A DNA stretch of 64,000 bases from Bacteroidales bacterium (GTDB lineage Bacteria; Bacteroidota; Bacteroidia; Bacteroidales; P3): NCBI GenBank assembly GCA_017451385.1, contig JAFSPS010000038.1, positions 1-64,000 on the forward strand, written 5' to 3'. Position numbers and translations under genes: made by a program. Shown here in pieces: positions 62,464 through 64,000 of the stretch. The notes under the pieces are model-generated. The model saw only the letters and a program-made list of their open reading frames with translations. It ran no database searches and was not told the DNA's origin. Positions within the stretch are counted from its first letter, which is position 1. Each line of letters begins with the position of its first letter.

Positions 62464-63483
62464 ATGGCAGAACAAGTTCAAGAACGAATCAACGTCAGGA
62501 TGCGTAACCTTGACGATGTGTTCCACAATATGATTATTGCTCTCGAGCGTTTGGAGAGTTTCTTAATCATTAAGTCAAAAAGTGATGCGTCAAAGGTGAA
62601 ACAGACCGCTGTGAAGTCGGCACGCGATTTGCACGACGATGCAAAAAATCCACCAAACGAGGAAAGCGTTTTCGGCGAGGTACAGCTACAGTGTTCGACC
62701 TTGTGGTTTCAAACACAAATGGACGACCCTAAGTTATTCAAGAAAAGCATGGAGTTCTTCTTTTCAGACTTGCTTGAGTGGTATGGTGGTCGCGAACAGT
62801 TGCCTTATGACGAAGTAGAGATGTTTGTGTTGCCTATTATTACCGCTTTGTCGCATCAGGCAGAATCGGTTATCGATATTATGGCAACTACCGACAAGTA
62901 CGTGAAAAAACTGCGTCGCATGGAAGACCTCAGTGAGAAGGAGAAGGAACGTGCTGTAGAAGAGGGCTTCAATGCCTACATTCGTGGACAACACTATGCT
63001 GGTGAACAGTTGCAAAAGTTTATCGAGTCGGGTGCCGAAGTTGTACTAACCTCACATAAACGAGGTACGGCAATTGATGGTTACAAGCGCCTGATTGACG
63101 CTATGATTAAATTATATGACGACGCCATGCCTGCCAAGATTGTCCGTAAAACGGTGGAGACATATCTGCCTGCAATAGTCGAACAGACTCCAGATATCAC
63201 AGATGTAGCGATAGAACAGGCCTCAAAAAACAAAGTGGAGGGTAATCCATCCGATGGGGGAAATAAATCTACGGACAAGAATGATGATGTCTCGAAAAAT
63301 AGGGGTAATGATGCCCCTGTTGACAAACAAAAAGGGACACCATCGGACAAAGAGGGTGATAAACCTGTAGATGATGATAAAGAAGCCGATACATCGGATA
63401 AGGACGGTTTTTTGAATAAAATAAAGGACAGAGTAATAGATACAGCAAAAAACATTCTTGGTCTGTCGGATAATAATAACTAA
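62464..63483 (+). CDS. Unrecognised helical protein with acidic low-complexity linker, second gene of terminal cassette
   Basis: The 339-residue form starts at the ATG at 62464 (MAEQVQERINVRM); ATGs at 62431 and 62410 are also in frame. Residues about 1-250 are predicted helical (LDDVFHNMIIALERLESFLI, HQAESVIDIMATTDKYVKKL). About 255-315 is a Lys/Asp/Ser/Gly-rich linker with DKxxD and SDK repeats. The last 25 residues (GFLNKIKDRVIDTAKNILGL) form an amphipathic helix. There is no signal peptide, no membrane segment and no catalytic motif. The order and similar plan of the three genes suggest a common assembly. Function unknown. Confidence 0.7.
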   Translation: MAEQVQERINVRMRNLDDVFHNMIIALERLESFLIIKSKSDASKVKQTAVKSARDLHDDAKNPPNEESVFGEVQLQCSTLWFQTQMDDPKLFKKSMEFFFSDLLEWYGGREQLPYDEVEMFVLPIITALSHQAESVIDIMATTDKYVKKLRRMEDLSEKEKERAVEEGFNAYIRGQHYAGEQLQKFIESGAEVVLTSHKRGTAIDGYKRLIDAMIKLYDDAMPAKIVRKTVETYLPAIVEQTPDITDVAIEQASKNKVEGNPSDGGNKSTDKNDDVSKNRGNDAPVDKQKGTPSDKEGDKPVDDDKEADTSDKDGFLNKIKDRVIDTAKNILGLSDNNN

Positions 63484-63503
63484 CTAAAAAAACACACAAT
63501 ATT

Positions 63504-63866
63504 ATGGCACTTAATAATTTTTCTGAAGATAATCACACATACTTCCAGTTGTTTATCAGCTGTCCTGTCTGTCACGATCAGGGTAGAAATACGGAACGTT
63601 CTTTTTGGTCGCATTATGACAATGGATGTCATGGTGACATATACGTGGGAGACGATGCCTATTACAAATGCAAAAAATGTGGCAAAAAGAGTCATGTGAA
63701 AAATTGGGCATATAATTGCCCGGGACATTCAAATTCTCCTGATGAGTTTGTGAAGGCTTCAGCTCAGGGACTTGCCAAGGCTGTCTCCACTGCCGGACAA
63801 ATGGTTCAAGAGGCTGGAATAATGTGGTTGCAGACGTTCCTTCAAAATATGGGAAAAGACTGGTAG
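63504..63866 (+). CDS. Zinc-ribbon-like small protein, third gene of terminal cassette
   Basis: The 120-residue protein has CPVC at 20-23 and CKKC at 56-59 (YYKCKKCGKKSHVKNW), the layout of a zinc ribbon with two knuckles, and a C at 42 and 71 nearby. The last 35 residues (FVKASAQGLAKAVSTAGQMV and on) form an amphipathic helix. There is no signal peptide. It begins 20 bases after the previous gene. A hairpin at 63877-63904 follows. The family is not recognised. A role as a nucleic-acid or protein-binding adaptor is possible. Confidence 0.72.
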   Translation: MALNNFSEDNHTYFQLFISCPVCHDQGRNTERSFWSHYDNGCHGDIYVGDDAYYKCKKCGKKSHVKNWAYNCPGHSNSPDEFVKASAQGLAKAVSTAGQMVQEAGIMWLQTFLQNMGKDW

Positions 63867-63876
63867 TCTGCTTAAT

Positions 63877-63904
63877 TGGGAGAGAGGTATAGGCCTTTCT
63901 CCCA
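63877..63904 (+). terminator. Hairpin between the third cassette gene and the next ORF
   Basis: TGGGAGAGAGG and CCTTTCTCCCA pair over 11 bp (one G-T pair) with a 6-base loop. It begins 10 bases after the stop. The T-tract is imperfect (ATTATGCCTTTT), so it may be an attenuator rather than a full terminator. Confidence 0.5.
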
Positions 63905-63982
63905 TTATGCCTTTTGGTTTTTGTGCGGAATGACAATATTTATCAAGAAGAAAAAAACATAAACCCTTGAAATATACACATT

Positions 63983-64000
63983 ATGGGTAAGCTGATAAAA
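63983..64000 (+). CDS. Start of a further gene, cut by window edge
   Basis: An ATG at 63983 opens a frame (MGKLIK) that runs off the edge, with AT-rich, ribosome-accessible sequence before it. It is in the same orientation as the three cassette genes and probably belongs with them. Six codons allow no family call. Confidence 0.35.

Overview
The window looks like a chromosome segment from a Bacteroidota bacterium, most likely order Bacteroidales. Three things point there. Several genes have the phylum's promoter form (TAnnTTTG at about -7, TTG at about -33). A type IX secretion (T9SS) core cluster is present: porP/sprF-like, gldK, gldL, gldM, gldN and a second gldN-like gene, with porT a few kb away. 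There is also a SecD-SecF fusion, a TonB-dependent receptor with a carboxypeptidase-like N-terminal domain, and a DUF4301 protein. I cannot name a genus.

Layout. 1-0.2 kb: the left end of an IS3-like insertion sequence running off the edge. 0.2-8 kb: housekeeping genes (rtcB, DUF4301, a lipoprotein, a cyclophilin-type isomerase, pheS, radC), with a candidate small RNA, a roughly 15-copy 48-bp tandem repeat and a nested inverted-repeat structure between them. 8.1-21.6 kb: one apparent operon from a consensus promoter to a strong terminator: secDF, a small membrane protein, a TonB-dependent receptor, a 1650-residue surface protein and a PorV/PorQ-family barrel. 21.7-25 kb: greA, a HIT hydrolase and a lipoprotein with a glutamine-amidotransferase-like domain.

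25.2-44.6 kb: a polysaccharide locus of 17 genes, all on the plus strand: flippase, EpsG-like polymerase, GT4 glycosyltransferase, Stealth phosphotransferase, UDP-glucuronate epimerase, UDP-glucose dehydrogenase, acyltransferase, two CapA proteins, four ATP-grasp proteins (two sugar-transfer-associated, two TupA-like), a saccharopine/alanine-dehydrogenase-like enzyme, a PhnW-like class V aminotransferase, a CDP-alcohol phosphotransferase lacking its last Asp, and a cytidylyltransferase fused to an unusual Gfo/Idh/MocA domain. I read this as synthesis of a uronic-acid polymer carrying amide-linked amino acids or peptides and phosphodiester substituents, comparable in logic to teichuronopeptide. 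This is the best candidate for a new biological system here.

45-53.9 kb: a coiled-coil lipoprotein, asparaginase, porT, an SF1 helicase, an LD-carboxypeptidase, a polysaccharide-deacetylase-like protein, a KdsC-like phosphatase and an RlpA-like protein. 53.9-61.2 kb: the T9SS core operon behind a consensus promoter, with an inverted repeat at the gldM start and a terminator-like hairpin before the second gldN-like gene. 61.2-62 kb: an intergenic stretch with two promoter-like sites and a tiny ORF. 62-64 kb: a cassette of three unrecognised genes, with a fourth starting at the edge.

All assignments come from reading the sequence. Family names are from recognised motifs, not from database searches.
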